Below, in pieces: positions 47,176 through 54,536 of a DNA stretch of 64,000 nucleotides. The position numbers and the translations under genes were made by a program. How positions within the stretch are numbered: the stretch's first letter is position 1; each line of letters opens with the position of its first letter. The stretch is from NCBI GenBank assembly GCA_963925035.1, contig CAWUSK010000039.1:37345-101344 (forward strand), written 5' to 3'. The notes under the pieces are model-generated. The model ran no database searches. It saw only the letters and a list, made by a program, of their open reading frames with translations, and had not been told where the DNA came from. The DNA comes from UBA4466 sp963925035 (lineage in GTDB: Bacteria > Bacteroidota > Bacteroidia > Flavobacteriales_D > Crocinitomicaceae).

Positions 47176-48006
47176 CTAACCTAAAGCGATTCTTTTAAAA
47201 TCAACAATTGTCAATCCTTTCTCAGAAGAACTCAAAAACTGCTCAACACTCATTTTGCTATCTCTAACAAAATCTTGACTTAACAATGTGTTTTCTTTAA
47301 AGAATTTATTCAAACGACCTTCAGCAATTTTCACAGCCATTTCAGCTGGTTTACCTTCTTGAATCGCTAAATCTTTACCAACCTCAAGTTCTCTTGCGAT
47401 TGTATCAGCATCAATACCTTCTTTGTTTAATGACAATGGGTTCATTGCAGCAACTTGCATTGCAACTTGTTTACCAGCATCGTCAGCAACATCAGAACCA
47501 CTGTTCAATCCTACTAAAGTAGCCAATTGATTTCCTGGGTGATTGTATGCGACAACTTTTTCAGCTTTTAATACTTCAAAACCAGACAAATCTAATTTTT
47601 CACCAACAACGCCTACTTGTTCTATAATTTTTTCATTTACAGACAATTTTTCGTTGTAAGCAGCATTTAATAACTCTTCAGTAGATGAAGGTAATTTTGC
47701 AATTGCAATATCAACGAGTGATTGCACGAAATTACGGAAATCGTCATTTTTTGCAACGAAATCAGTCTCGCAGTTCAATGCTAAAACTACACCTGTTTTA
47801 CCATCTGTAGTCGCTTGAGCAAAAACAACACCTTCTTTTGCTTCGTTATCACCACGCTTAGCAGCCACTTTCTGACCTTTTTTACGCAGTACATCAACAG
47901 CAGCTTCGAAGTCACCGTCTGTTTCAACAAGAGCATTCTTGCAATCCATCATGCCCGCTCCTGTTTGTTTTCTTAATTTATTTACATCTGCCGCTGTAAT
48001 TGCCAT
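47176..48006 (-). CDS. tsf: Elongation factor Ts
   Basis: 276 residues from the ATG at 48006 (MAITAADVNKLRKQTGAGMMDCKNALVE), the usual start; the longer frame from 48063 adds 19 unconserved residues. The UBA-like N-terminal domain carries the TGAGMMDCKNAL motif. GVVLALNCETDFVAKNDDF is the core nucleotide-exchange block contacting EF-Tu. It releases GDP from EF-Tu. It lies 66 bases after rpsB. Confidence 0.98.
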   Translation of the reverse strand: MAITAADVNKLRKQTGAGMMDCKNALVETDGDFEAAVDVLRKKGQKVAAKRGDNEAKEGVVFAQATTDGKTGVVLALNCETDFVAKNDDFRNFVQSLVDIAIAKLPSSTEELLNAAYNEKLSVNEKIIEQVGVVGEKLDLSGFEVLKAEKVVAYNHPGNQLATLVGLNSGSDVADDAGKQVAMQVAAMNPLSLNKEGIDADTIARELEVGKDLAIQEGKPAEMAVKIAEGRLNKFFKENTLLSQDFVRDSKMSVEQFLSSSEKGLTIVDFKRIALG

Positions 48007-48072
48007 GGAAATAAGTTTTAATTTATTAATAATATATCTATAATGAATGACAATATCATTCAACTTTACTTC

Positions 48073-48936
48073 TTACTCAGCGTCTTCTGCTTCGTCTTCT
48101 GCTTTTACTTTTACTTTCTTAACTGCTGGAGTTTTTTTAGCTGGAGTTTTCTTTTCGATTTCTTCAGCTGTATCTTCATCAACAACATCCGCTTTTACTG
48201 ATTTTGGAGTTTCCTCTTTTTCAGCAGCAGCTTCTTCATCTTTAGAATTTTTACGCTCAGCTAATCCTTCTTTTATCGCAGCACAAACCGTTTCCATAAT
48301 GATCGAAATAGATTTCGTAGCATCATCATTTGCTGGAATTGGGAAGTCAACAGTTTTAGGGTTAGAGTTTGTATCAACCATTGCAAACGTAGGAATATTC
48401 AAACGTTTTGCTTCGTTCAATGCAATGTGCTCTTTAATAATATCAACGATAAAAATAGCTGCTGGTTGACGAGTCATGTCAGCAATAGAACCAAAATTCT
48501 TTTCTAATTTATCACGTTGACGAGTTTTGAACAAACGCTCTCTTTTGTTCAAAGTCTCCCACGTTCCATCTGTTTGCATTTTGTCAATCGCTGACATTTT
48601 ACGAATAGACTTGCGTGTTGTTTGAAAGTTTGTTAACATACCACCTGACCAACGTTCAGTTACATATGGCATATTGATTTCTTTCACTGCTTCAGAAATA
48701 ATATCCTTAGCTTGTTTTTTAGTAGCTACGAAAAGAATCTTTTTCCCAGACTTAGCAATTTGCTTTAGAGCCGCACTCGCTTGATCGAGATGTGCAATTG
48801 TCTTATTAAGGTCAATAATGTGGATACCTTTTTTCTCTTCAAAGATATACGGCGCCATTGCCGGGTTCCATTTTCTTTTCAAATGTCCAAAATGAACACC
48901 AGCTTCTAATAAATTTTCAAATTTTACTTTTGACAT
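48073..48936 (-). CDS. rpsB: 30S ribosomal protein S2, with charged C-terminal tail
   Basis: 287 residues. Conserved: LLEAGVHFGHLKRKWNPAMAPYIF, ILFVATKKQAKDII, YVTERWSGGMLTNFQT, PAAIFIVDIIKEHIALNEAKRLNIPTFAMVDTNSNP and DFPIPANDDA. After about residue 230 comes a 55-residue tail rich in Glu, Lys, Ala and Pro (for example EEAAAEKEETP and KKTPAKKTPAVKK), longer than in E. coli S2. It sits in the small subunit near the head-body junction. Part of the rplM-rpsI-rpsB-tsf cluster. Confidence 0.98.
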   Translation of the reverse strand: MSKVKFENLLEAGVHFGHLKRKWNPAMAPYIFEEKKGIHIIDLNKTIAHLDQASAALKQIAKSGKKILFVATKKQAKDIISEAVKEINMPYVTERWSGGMLTNFQTTRKSIRKMSAIDKMQTDGTWETLNKRERLFKTRQRDKLEKNFGSIADMTRQPAAIFIVDIIKEHIALNEAKRLNIPTFAMVDTNSNPKTVDFPIPANDDATKSISIIMETVCAAIKEGLAERKNSKDEEAAAEKEETPKSVKADVVDEDTAEEIEKKTPAKKTPAVKKVKVKAEDEAEDAE

Positions 48937-49035
48937 GTTCTTTATTTTAATTGTTTACGTTCCTTTAGTAATCAATTCAAAAGGGGCCGAAGCAGTACTT
49001 ATGAACTTGGATACTAAACAACCGTCAAAATAATA

Positions 49036-49422
49036 TTAACGTTTAGAGAATTGGAATTTCTTGCGTGCTTTCGGTTGTCCTGGTTTCTTACGTTCAACCA
49101 TTCTCGGGTCACGAGTCATTAATCCTTCTTCTTTCAACAATGTTTTGTATTCTTCATTCTCTTTCACCAAAGCTCTAGAGATTCCTAAACGAATTGCTTC
49201 AACTTGTCCATTGATTCCTCCACCAGAAACATTCACAGTCACGTCGTATTGATTTACTGTATCTGTCAATTGAAATGGTTGAACAATTTTTGCTTGAAGA
49301 ACATCGATAGGAAATACTACCTTATAATCTTTTTTGTTAACAGTTACGTTACCTTTTCCTTTTGTCATATAGACACGAGCAACAGCTGTTTTTCTTCTTC
49401 CTAAAGTGTTTATTACTTTCAT
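49036..49422 (-). CDS. rpsI: 30S ribosomal protein S9
   Basis: 128 residues. NTLGRRKTAVARVYMTKGKGNVTVN, VSGGGINGQVEAIRLGISRAL, and the C-terminal DPRMVERKKPGQPKARKKFQFSKR tail that reaches the P-site tRNA. Five bases after rplM; co-transcribed with it. Confidence 0.98.
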   Translation of the reverse strand: MKVINTLGRRKTAVARVYMTKGKGNVTVNKKDYKVVFPIDVLQAKIVQPFQLTDTVNQYDVTVNVSGGGINGQVEAIRLGISRALVKENEEYKTLLKEEGLMTRDPRMVERKKPGQPKARKKFQFSKR

Positions 49423-49427
49423 ACTAA

Positions 49428-49883
49428 TTATTTGAATGTATCTAAATTAATTACAGTTGGCTTTTGAGCTTCATGATTGTGCTCAGTTCCTTTGTAAACT
49501 TTAAGATTTGTAAATAACTGACGTCCAAGCGTATTCTTAGGTAGCATACCTTTGATCGCTTTTTCGATTAATCTTTCAGGATGTTTCTTTAACATCACTT
49601 CAGCAGAAGTAAATCTCTGACCACCTGGGTAACCCGTGTAACGGATATACTCTTTGTCAGAAAGTTTTGTACCCGAAAAGGATACTTTTTCTGCGTTAAC
49701 AACGATTACGTTGTCACCACAGTCTGCGTGAGGGGTAAAATTCACCTTGTGTTTTCCACGGATGATTCTCGCCACCTTACTTGCTAAACGACCTACTGTT
49801 TGGCCTTCAGCATCTACTACAAGCCACTTTTTATCAGCGGTTTCCTTGTTAGCAGAAACGGTTTTGTAACTTAATGTGTCCAC
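49428..49883 (-). CDS. rplM: 50S ribosomal protein L13
   Basis: 151 residues, full length. KWLVVDAEGQTVGRLASKVARIIRGKHK, FTPHADCGDNVIVVNAEKVSFSG, GMLPKNTLGRQLF and the C-terminal LKVYKGTEHNHEAQKP are typical. An early assembly protein of the large subunit. First gene of the cluster, behind a good promoter and a short leader hairpin. Confidence 0.98.
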   Translation of the reverse strand: MDTLSYKTVSANKETADKKWLVVDAEGQTVGRLASKVARIIRGKHKVNFTPHADCGDNVIVVNAEKVSFSGTKLSDKEYIRYTGYPGGQRFTSAEVMLKKHPERLIEKAIKGMLPKNTLGRQLFTNLKVYKGTEHNHEAQKPTVINLDTFK

Positions 49884-49910
49884 GTTTATACTTTATTTAA
49901 TAAGACAATT

Positions 49911-49926
49911 CCCCAAAATTGAGGGG
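49911..49926 (-). promoter_or_regulatory. Short leader hairpin before rplM
   Basis: CCCC-tcaatttt-GGGG in the transcript, directly after the predicted start site and about 30 bases before the rplM ATG. It could be a ribosomal-protein leader element; too short to identify with confidence. Confidence 0.4.
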
Positions 49927-49928
49927 TG

Positions 49929-49960
49929 CAAAGATATGATTTCTAGTTGTTATTAACAAA
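49929..49960 (-). promoter_or_regulatory. Bacteroidota promoter for rplM-rpsI
   Basis: Minus strand: TTTG (49960-49957), 20 bases, then TATCTTTG (49936-49929). Both boxes match the Bacteroidota consensus (TTTG and TAnnTTTG), the best promoter in the window. It places the start about 40 bases before rplM. Confidence 0.75.
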
Positions 49961-50000
49961 CCATATTGAAAAAAATAACGCCTAACTGAAGATAAAAACA

Positions 50001-50028
50001 AAAATCGCCAATTTAGCTTGACGATTTT
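50001..50028 (-). terminator. Rho-independent terminator after the crotonase-fold gene
   Basis: AAAATCG/CGATTTT stem extended past one mismatch by CAA/TTG; on the minus strand a T-rich stretch (TTTTTGTTTTT) follows. It ends the minus-strand unit 50059-51118 and insulates rplM. Confidence 0.8.
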
Positions 50029-50058
50029 CAATGATAAAATTCAGCATTGATGCTTAGA

Positions 50059-50835
50059 TTATACTTTTTTCTTAAACTTATTTATAGCGTTAACTGTAAA
50101 TTCTGAAAGCACCAACTCACCGCTCATTGCTGCTCGTTCTGACAATAATTGATCCCAATGCTCCGTACCTTGCCAAAAAACAGATTTTAGCATCGTCATT
50201 GCTTGAGGATTCGAAGCGGTAAGCTTTAGTGCTAATTCATTAATTCGTTCATCCATCTCATGAGTTTCATCGAAAATTTCTGCATACAATCCATTGTCAG
50301 CCGCCCAGCGTGCAGAGCGCCATTCCGTTGCGTTAATCGCAAGCTGGCTCATGGCTGAAGCCCCAACTTTTCGTTCAACCGCGGGTCCAACTACAAAAGG
50401 TCCAATTCCAACGGCTAATTCCGAAAGTTTCACATCAGCGTATCGTGTAGCGAAACAATAATCCACTGCAGATGCAACTCCTACTCCTCCTCCAACTGCT
50501 TTCCCTTGAATACGTCCGATTATAAATTTCGGGCATTTTCTACAAGCGTTGATAACGCCCGCAAATCCTGAAAAGAATATTTTTCCTGCCTCTAGATCTT
50601 CAATAGAAATCAACTCATCAAAACTTGCTCCCGCGCAAAAAGCACGATCTCCTTCCGACTTAAGCACAATTACCTTTACGGAATCATCATTCCCTAATTG
50701 AGTAATTGTATCCGATAGCTTTCTTAAAATTGTACCAGGTAAAGAATTACTTAATGGGTGACCAAATTCAATCGTTCCAATTCCGTTCGGATCAATTGTT
50801 ACCTTAACAAATCCTTGGTGAATAGCATCTGACAT
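50059..50835 (-). CDS. Enoyl-CoA hydratase/isomerase family protein
   Basis: 258 residues from the ATG at 50835 (MSDAIHQGFVKVTIDPNG), which has an AGGAT upstream; a frame from 50901 would run through the end of the preceding RRM gene. Crotonase fold: GTIEFGHPLSNSL, AFCAGASFDEL (oxyanion hole), and GRIQGKAVGGGVGVASAVDYCFAT. The first catalytic glutamate position may be kept (KLSELAVGIGPF), but the second position appears to be Ser in SAMSQL (comparison from memory). Hydratase activity is therefore uncertain; isomerase or other crotonase reactions are possible. Five bases after the RRM gene. Confidence 0.88.
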   Translation of the reverse strand: MSDAIHQGFVKVTIDPNGIGTIEFGHPLSNSLPGTILRKLSDTITQLGNDDSVKVIVLKSEGDRAFCAGASFDELISIEDLEAGKIFFSGFAGVINACRKCPKFIIGRIQGKAVGGGVGVASAVDYCFATRYADVKLSELAVGIGPFVVGPAVERKVGASAMSQLAINATEWRSARWAADNGLYAEIFDETHEMDERINELALKLTASNPQAMTMLKSVFWQGTEHWDQLLSERAAMSGELVLSEFTVNAINKFKKKV

Positions 50836-50839
50836 ATCC

Positions 50840-51118
50840 TTATTTTTTTTCCATTCTTTGGTTCGCTCTATTTTCTTTCGGCGACGCGATTTTAACATCA
50901 ATGTTTCTTCCGTTCACCTCCAAGCCATTCAAAGCTTGTATTGATTTAATCGCGCAATCCGTGTCTGCCATTTCGATGTAACCAAAACCCTTCGATCTTT
51001 TAGTCTCTTTCTCATAAACTACATGGGCATAAGTCACTTCACCAAAAGTAGAAAAAGTTGCTTCCAAATCTTCTGATGTAATGGTCCAGTCCAAGTTAGC
51101 TATAAATATATTTGTCAT
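50840..51118 (-). CDS. RRM-type RNA-binding protein
   Basis: 92 residues, a single RNA-recognition motif: RNP2 is IFIANL and RNP1 is KGFGYIEM, separated by the usual helix (TSEDLEATFSTFGEVTYAHV). A basic tail (SPKENRANQRMEKK) follows. Such small bacterial RRM proteins bind single-stranded RNA; their targets in Bacteroidota are not established. It lies four bases before the crotonase-fold gene and four after the coiled-coil protein. Confidence 0.93.
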   Translation of the reverse strand: MTNIFIANLDWTITSEDLEATFSTFGEVTYAHVVYEKETKRSKGFGYIEMADTDCAIKSIQALNGLEVNGRNIDVKIASPKENRANQRMEKK

Positions 51119-51122
51119 CTTT

Positions 51123-52079
51123 TTATTTTAATGTAAAACTATCAGAACCTATCAGTTGACCTTGACAATAGATTTTGACCTTATAATTCCCTTTTGTTAA
51201 TTCCTCACCATTTAAACGGTAATAAATCGCCATATCAATCCGCTGATTATTGTAATCAATGTCTTTTTTATCTGAATAAGGGATAGAACCACCATCTACA
51301 GAAATAATGTTGCCAGAACTTGACTGTAATGTCTTACCTTCTGGTGTAATCACTTGCAAATAAACAGTTTTATTACCTGACGGTGTGATTGGGTTTTCAG
51401 AAACTGTAAACGCAGCTTTAATCTGAACAATATTTTTAGCCTTGTTCGACTCCTCTGTTGTGTTATTCAATTTCATTCTCAATCCTGAAGTAGAGAAATT
51501 ATACGCTTGTAACTTAGACCCTTTCTTAACCTGTTCAGCACTTTTTTCAGCATCATCCTTATATTGATCTCTTTCACCAGCCGTCTGCGTTAACTTCGTG
51601 TTTGTTGTTTCCAAATCACTCGTCAATCTATAATTCAAAGTATTTAACGAATCGATTTGAACAATATAACCACGCATAATTTTCTTCATTGTCTCAATCT
51701 CTTTACGAGCCGAGAACAACTGACGCGCACTCATATTTCCCCTCTCTACTTTCTCTAAAAGGTCTGCAATTTCAGCTTTTTGCTTGTTAATTGAATCGGC
51801 TTTTGACTTGTCTTTTTCTAAAAGCAAATCATATGTTTTAAGCATTTCTTTAAAATCCGTCTTTATATCATTCGTCATTCCACCAACGTATCCTGACATC
51901 ATGTCATTCATCCCCTCCATATCAGAGTTTAGAAGTGCATTATCTGTGTTACATTGATTTAAGTCGCTGTTTTTACTCGACCATAAATAAGCCATAGTTC
52001 CCAACCCTAATAAAAGGATGATGATAATAGCTACAAAAGCTCCATTGCTTTTTTTTTGAGGATTTTCTATTTCTGACAT
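51123..52079 (-). CDS. Membrane-anchored coiled-coil protein, unknown function
   Basis: 318 residues. One N-terminal membrane helix (about 15-33, AFVAIIIILLLGLGTMAYLW), then a long charged helical region to about residue 190 (MLKTYDLLLEKDKSKADSIN, LFSARKEIETMKKIMRGY, RLTSDLETTNTKLTQTAGER) that should form a coiled coil. A C-terminal beta domain follows (NIVQIKAAFTVSENPITPSGNKTVYLQVITPEGK). The topology suggests a periplasmic spacer. A Bacteroidota-type protein I cannot name. Four bases before the RRM gene, so possibly co-transcribed. Confidence 0.82.
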   Translation of the reverse strand: MSEIENPQKKSNGAFVAIIIILLLGLGTMAYLWSSKNSDLNQCNTDNALLNSDMEGMNDMMSGYVGGMTNDIKTDFKEMLKTYDLLLEKDKSKADSINKQKAEIADLLEKVERGNMSARQLFSARKEIETMKKIMRGYIVQIDSLNTLNYRLTSDLETTNTKLTQTAGERDQYKDDAEKSAEQVKKGSKLQAYNFSTSGLRMKLNNTTEESNKAKNIVQIKAAFTVSENPITPSGNKTVYLQVITPEGKTLQSSSGNIISVDGGSIPYSDKKDIDYNNQRIDMAIYYRLNGEELTKGNYKVKIYCQGQLIGSDSFTLK

Positions 52080-52240
52080 AACACTGAAATTTAATTAAAC
52101 GCGTAATTCCTTTGTAAATTAACGGTTATTATTTTCATCAAGTCTACAAATTCAAGTTAACGAAAGTTAAATATTAATCAACGAATATTGAATTACTAAC
52201 CCCAATAAATTGTAACTATGAATAAATCTAAAGAAAAAAA

Positions 52241-52495
52241 TTATTTTACTTCTTCGACTTGGAAAGTATAACTTTCCATAATTTGATTTGCAAGAAGCTT
52301 TACACAAGCCTCTTCAACCATTTTCTCTGCGGCACTTGAATTATCTGCCTCAACGAACAACCTAACATGTCTACCTATTCTAACTCCGTCAATTGACTCA
52401 AGCCCAATGTTTTTCATGCTTCCAGTAACAGCTTTCCCTTGTGGGTCTAACAATGCATCTAATGGCATTACGTCGATTTCTGCTTTAAATTTCAT
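52241..52495 (-). CDS. purS: Phosphoribosylformylglycinamidine synthase subunit PurS
   Basis: 84 residues, usual length. KAEIDVMPLDALLDPQGKAVTGSMKNIGLESIDGVRIGRHVRL and the C-terminal LLANQIMESYTFQVEEV match PurS. It bridges PurL and PurQ in the purine pathway. Neither partner is in the window. Its first 11 bases overlap the end of pssA. Confidence 0.95.
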   Translation of the reverse strand: MKFKAEIDVMPLDALLDPQGKAVTGSMKNIGLESIDGVRIGRHVRLFVEADNSSAAEKMVEEACVKLLANQIMESYTFQVEEVK

Positions 52496-53276
52496 TACTT
52501 TTTGTTTTGCTAAATATGTTTTCTATCATCGATAAAATCAGGTACAAAAATACAATTAATGCTATAGACCACAATCTAAATGCAAGAATTAATCCCAAAC
52601 TTATTAACAAAAAAACAATGCGAATTTGATTTCCTTGCCATCCAAAAGATTTTACTTTCAGCGAAAACAATGGAATTTCTGAAACCATTAATAACCCGAA
52701 GACAACAATTAAGCATAAAATCAGCCACGGATTAAACAGCAAAATTGAATACTCATTCCATGACAAGTTATAAGCCAACGCTAAAGGGAATACCATGAAA
52801 AACAATGTCATTGAAGGTGTTGGTAATCCAATAAATGATTCGCTTTGACGTAAGTCAATATTAAACTTAGCTAATCTAAACATTGCGAAAAAAGGAAGTA
52901 GCAACCCGATAAGCGGAATGTAGTTCCCTGAAAATGTTGTTAAGTCAATCGAATTAAACCAAAGAAGGTAATTTTCATGTATTTGACCTATTGAAATTCC
53001 ACTCTCAAAAGTACCCGGTTGAACTGTTAAAACGACCATCATAATTACACCCGGAGCAACGCCAAAAGTGATCATGTCAGCAAAAGAGTCTAACTGTTTT
53101 CCTAATTCACCACTTGATTTCATCAAGCGCGCGATAAATCCATCGAGAAAATCGAATATTAAACCGCAGAAAATAGCAATTGGTGCTAAATCCAATCTTC
53201 CAGAAAGCGCAAATACAATTGCAAGGATTCCACAAATTAAGTTTGATGCAGTAAATAAATTCGCCAGATTAAACAT
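52485..53276 (-). CDS. pssA: CDP-diacylglycerol-serine O-phosphatidyltransferase
   Basis: 263 residues, about eight membrane helices. N-terminal FNLANLFTASNLICGILA, and the CDP-alcohol phosphotransferase motif spread over DGFIARLMKSSGELGKQLDSFAD (DGxxAR, G, D, D). FRLAKFNIDLRQSESFIGLPTPS is also typical of PssA. It makes phosphatidylserine, the precursor of phosphatidylethanolamine (EC 2.7.8.8). Overlaps purS by 11 bases. Confidence 0.96.
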   Translation of the reverse strand: MFNLANLFTASNLICGILAIVFALSGRLDLAPIAIFCGLIFDFLDGFIARLMKSSGELGKQLDSFADMITFGVAPGVIMMVVLTVQPGTFESGISIGQIHENYLLWFNSIDLTTFSGNYIPLIGLLLPFFAMFRLAKFNIDLRQSESFIGLPTPSMTLFFMVFPLALAYNLSWNEYSILLFNPWLILCLIVVFGLLMVSEIPLFSLKVKSFGWQGNQIRIVFLLISLGLILAFRLWSIALIVFLYLILSMIENIFSKTKSNEI

Positions 53277-53384
53277 TGTCTTTCATTGTTTTGAATAAAA
53301 AAATCAACTTTAACTATTATATTTACGTCTTAGTAATTCAAATTAACGGTACAAAGAACACAATTTTTTACAGAAAAATCTGTT

Positions 53385-54536
53385 ATGAGGTATAAAAATC
53401 CGAATTCTATGCATACTACCGCTTTGAAAATTTTTAGCGTATTCCTTCTATTATCTGGTATTTCCAATGCTCAAGAATCACCAAGTGAAACCGTTGCTCC
53501 TAAATACTCGAATGAATTTTTAGCAATTGGAGTTGGAGCGGATGCTCTTGGAAGAGGAAACGCCGTTGTAGCCCAAACAGACGATGTAAATTCAATTTAC
53601 TGGAACCCTGCAGGATTGACTCAATCTAACAAATGGCTTGAAGTTAGTCTTATGCACTCTGAATATTTTGCTGGAATCGCTAAATACGACTATTTAGGCC
53701 TATCACATTCAATTGACGAAAAAAGTACCATTGGGTTTTCGGCAATTCGTTTTGCTGTAGATGACATCCCAAATACGACTCAATTAATTGACAACAACGG
53801 AAACATCGACTACGACAACATTACATTGTTTACCGCAGCAGATTACGCTTTCCTTTTGTCATACGCTCGAAAAACAAAGTACCCTGGACTGAGTGTTGGT
53901 GGAACCTTTAAAGTTATTTATAGAAAAGTAGGCGATTTTGCGAAATCGTGGGGATTTGGTCTTGATGCTGGTATACAATACCAAACCAAGAACAAATGGA
54001 AATTTGGTTTAATGGTAAGAGATATAACATCAACTTTTAATGCCTGGGTATTTACGCTTGACCAAGAAACTCAAGAAGTCTTTATAGCAACCGGAAACGA
54101 AATCCCAGAAAATGGTCTAGAATTAACGTTACCTAGAATTATTCTTGCTGGATATAAAAAGTTTGATCTTGGCAAAAAAGGATTTTACACTTCTGCCGAA
54201 ATTGATGCTGACGTTACTACTGATGGTAAACGAAATACTCTATTAAAATCGAACGTGTTTTCTGTTGATCCACATTTGGGAATTGAAGTTGGATTTAAAA
54301 ATTATGTTTCTGTGAGAGCAGGAATTTCAAATATGCAATACGTTCGAGATTTTGAGGATAAAAAATCCTTAAACGTTCAACCAAATATTGGAATTGGATT
54401 AAATTTCAAAAGTTTTTACCTCGATTATGCCTTTACTGATATTGGAGATGCATCAGTTGCACTATATTCACATGTCATTTCTTTGAAAATCAAACTAAAT
54501 AAGCCTAAATTTGATAAATCAAGTGAAAAACTTTAA
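53385..54536 (+). CDS. porV: Type IX secretion outer-membrane protein PorV
   Basis: 383 residues. A signal peptide is likely from Met9 (53409; MHTTALKIFSVFLLLSGISNA), so the true start may be 53409. The mature start EFLAIGVGADALGRGNAVVAQTDDVNSIYWNPAGL is the PorV/FadL-like signature, and the barrel ends with YSHVISLKIKLNKPK. PorV is the 14-strand barrel that collects type IX cargo by its C-terminal domain and hands it to the attachment complex with PorU. It overlaps the C25-peptidase gene, supporting the assignment. Confidence 0.93.
   Translation: MRYKNPNSMHTTALKIFSVFLLLSGISNAQESPSETVAPKYSNEFLAIGVGADALGRGNAVVAQTDDVNSIYWNPAGLTQSNKWLEVSLMHSEYFAGIAKYDYLGLSHSIDEKSTIGFSAIRFAVDDIPNTTQLIDNNGNIDYDNITLFTAADYAFLLSYARKTKYPGLSVGGTFKVIYRKVGDFAKSWGFGLDAGIQYQTKNKWKFGLMVRDITSTFNAWVFTLDQETQEVFIATGNEIPENGLELTLPRIILAGYKKFDLGKKGFYTSAEIDADVTTDGKRNTLLKSNVFSVDPHLGIEVGFKNYVSVRAGISNMQYVRDFEDKKSLNVQPNIGIGLNFKSFYLDYAFTDIGDASVALYSHVISLKIKLNKPKFDKSSEKL

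Noticed and set aside
47176..48063. Longer N-terminal starts of EF-Ts, GreA, RlmH and isocitrate dehydrogenase
   Set aside because: The added residues are not conserved and the internal ATG codons match the family starts (48006, 6422, 19025, 41261).
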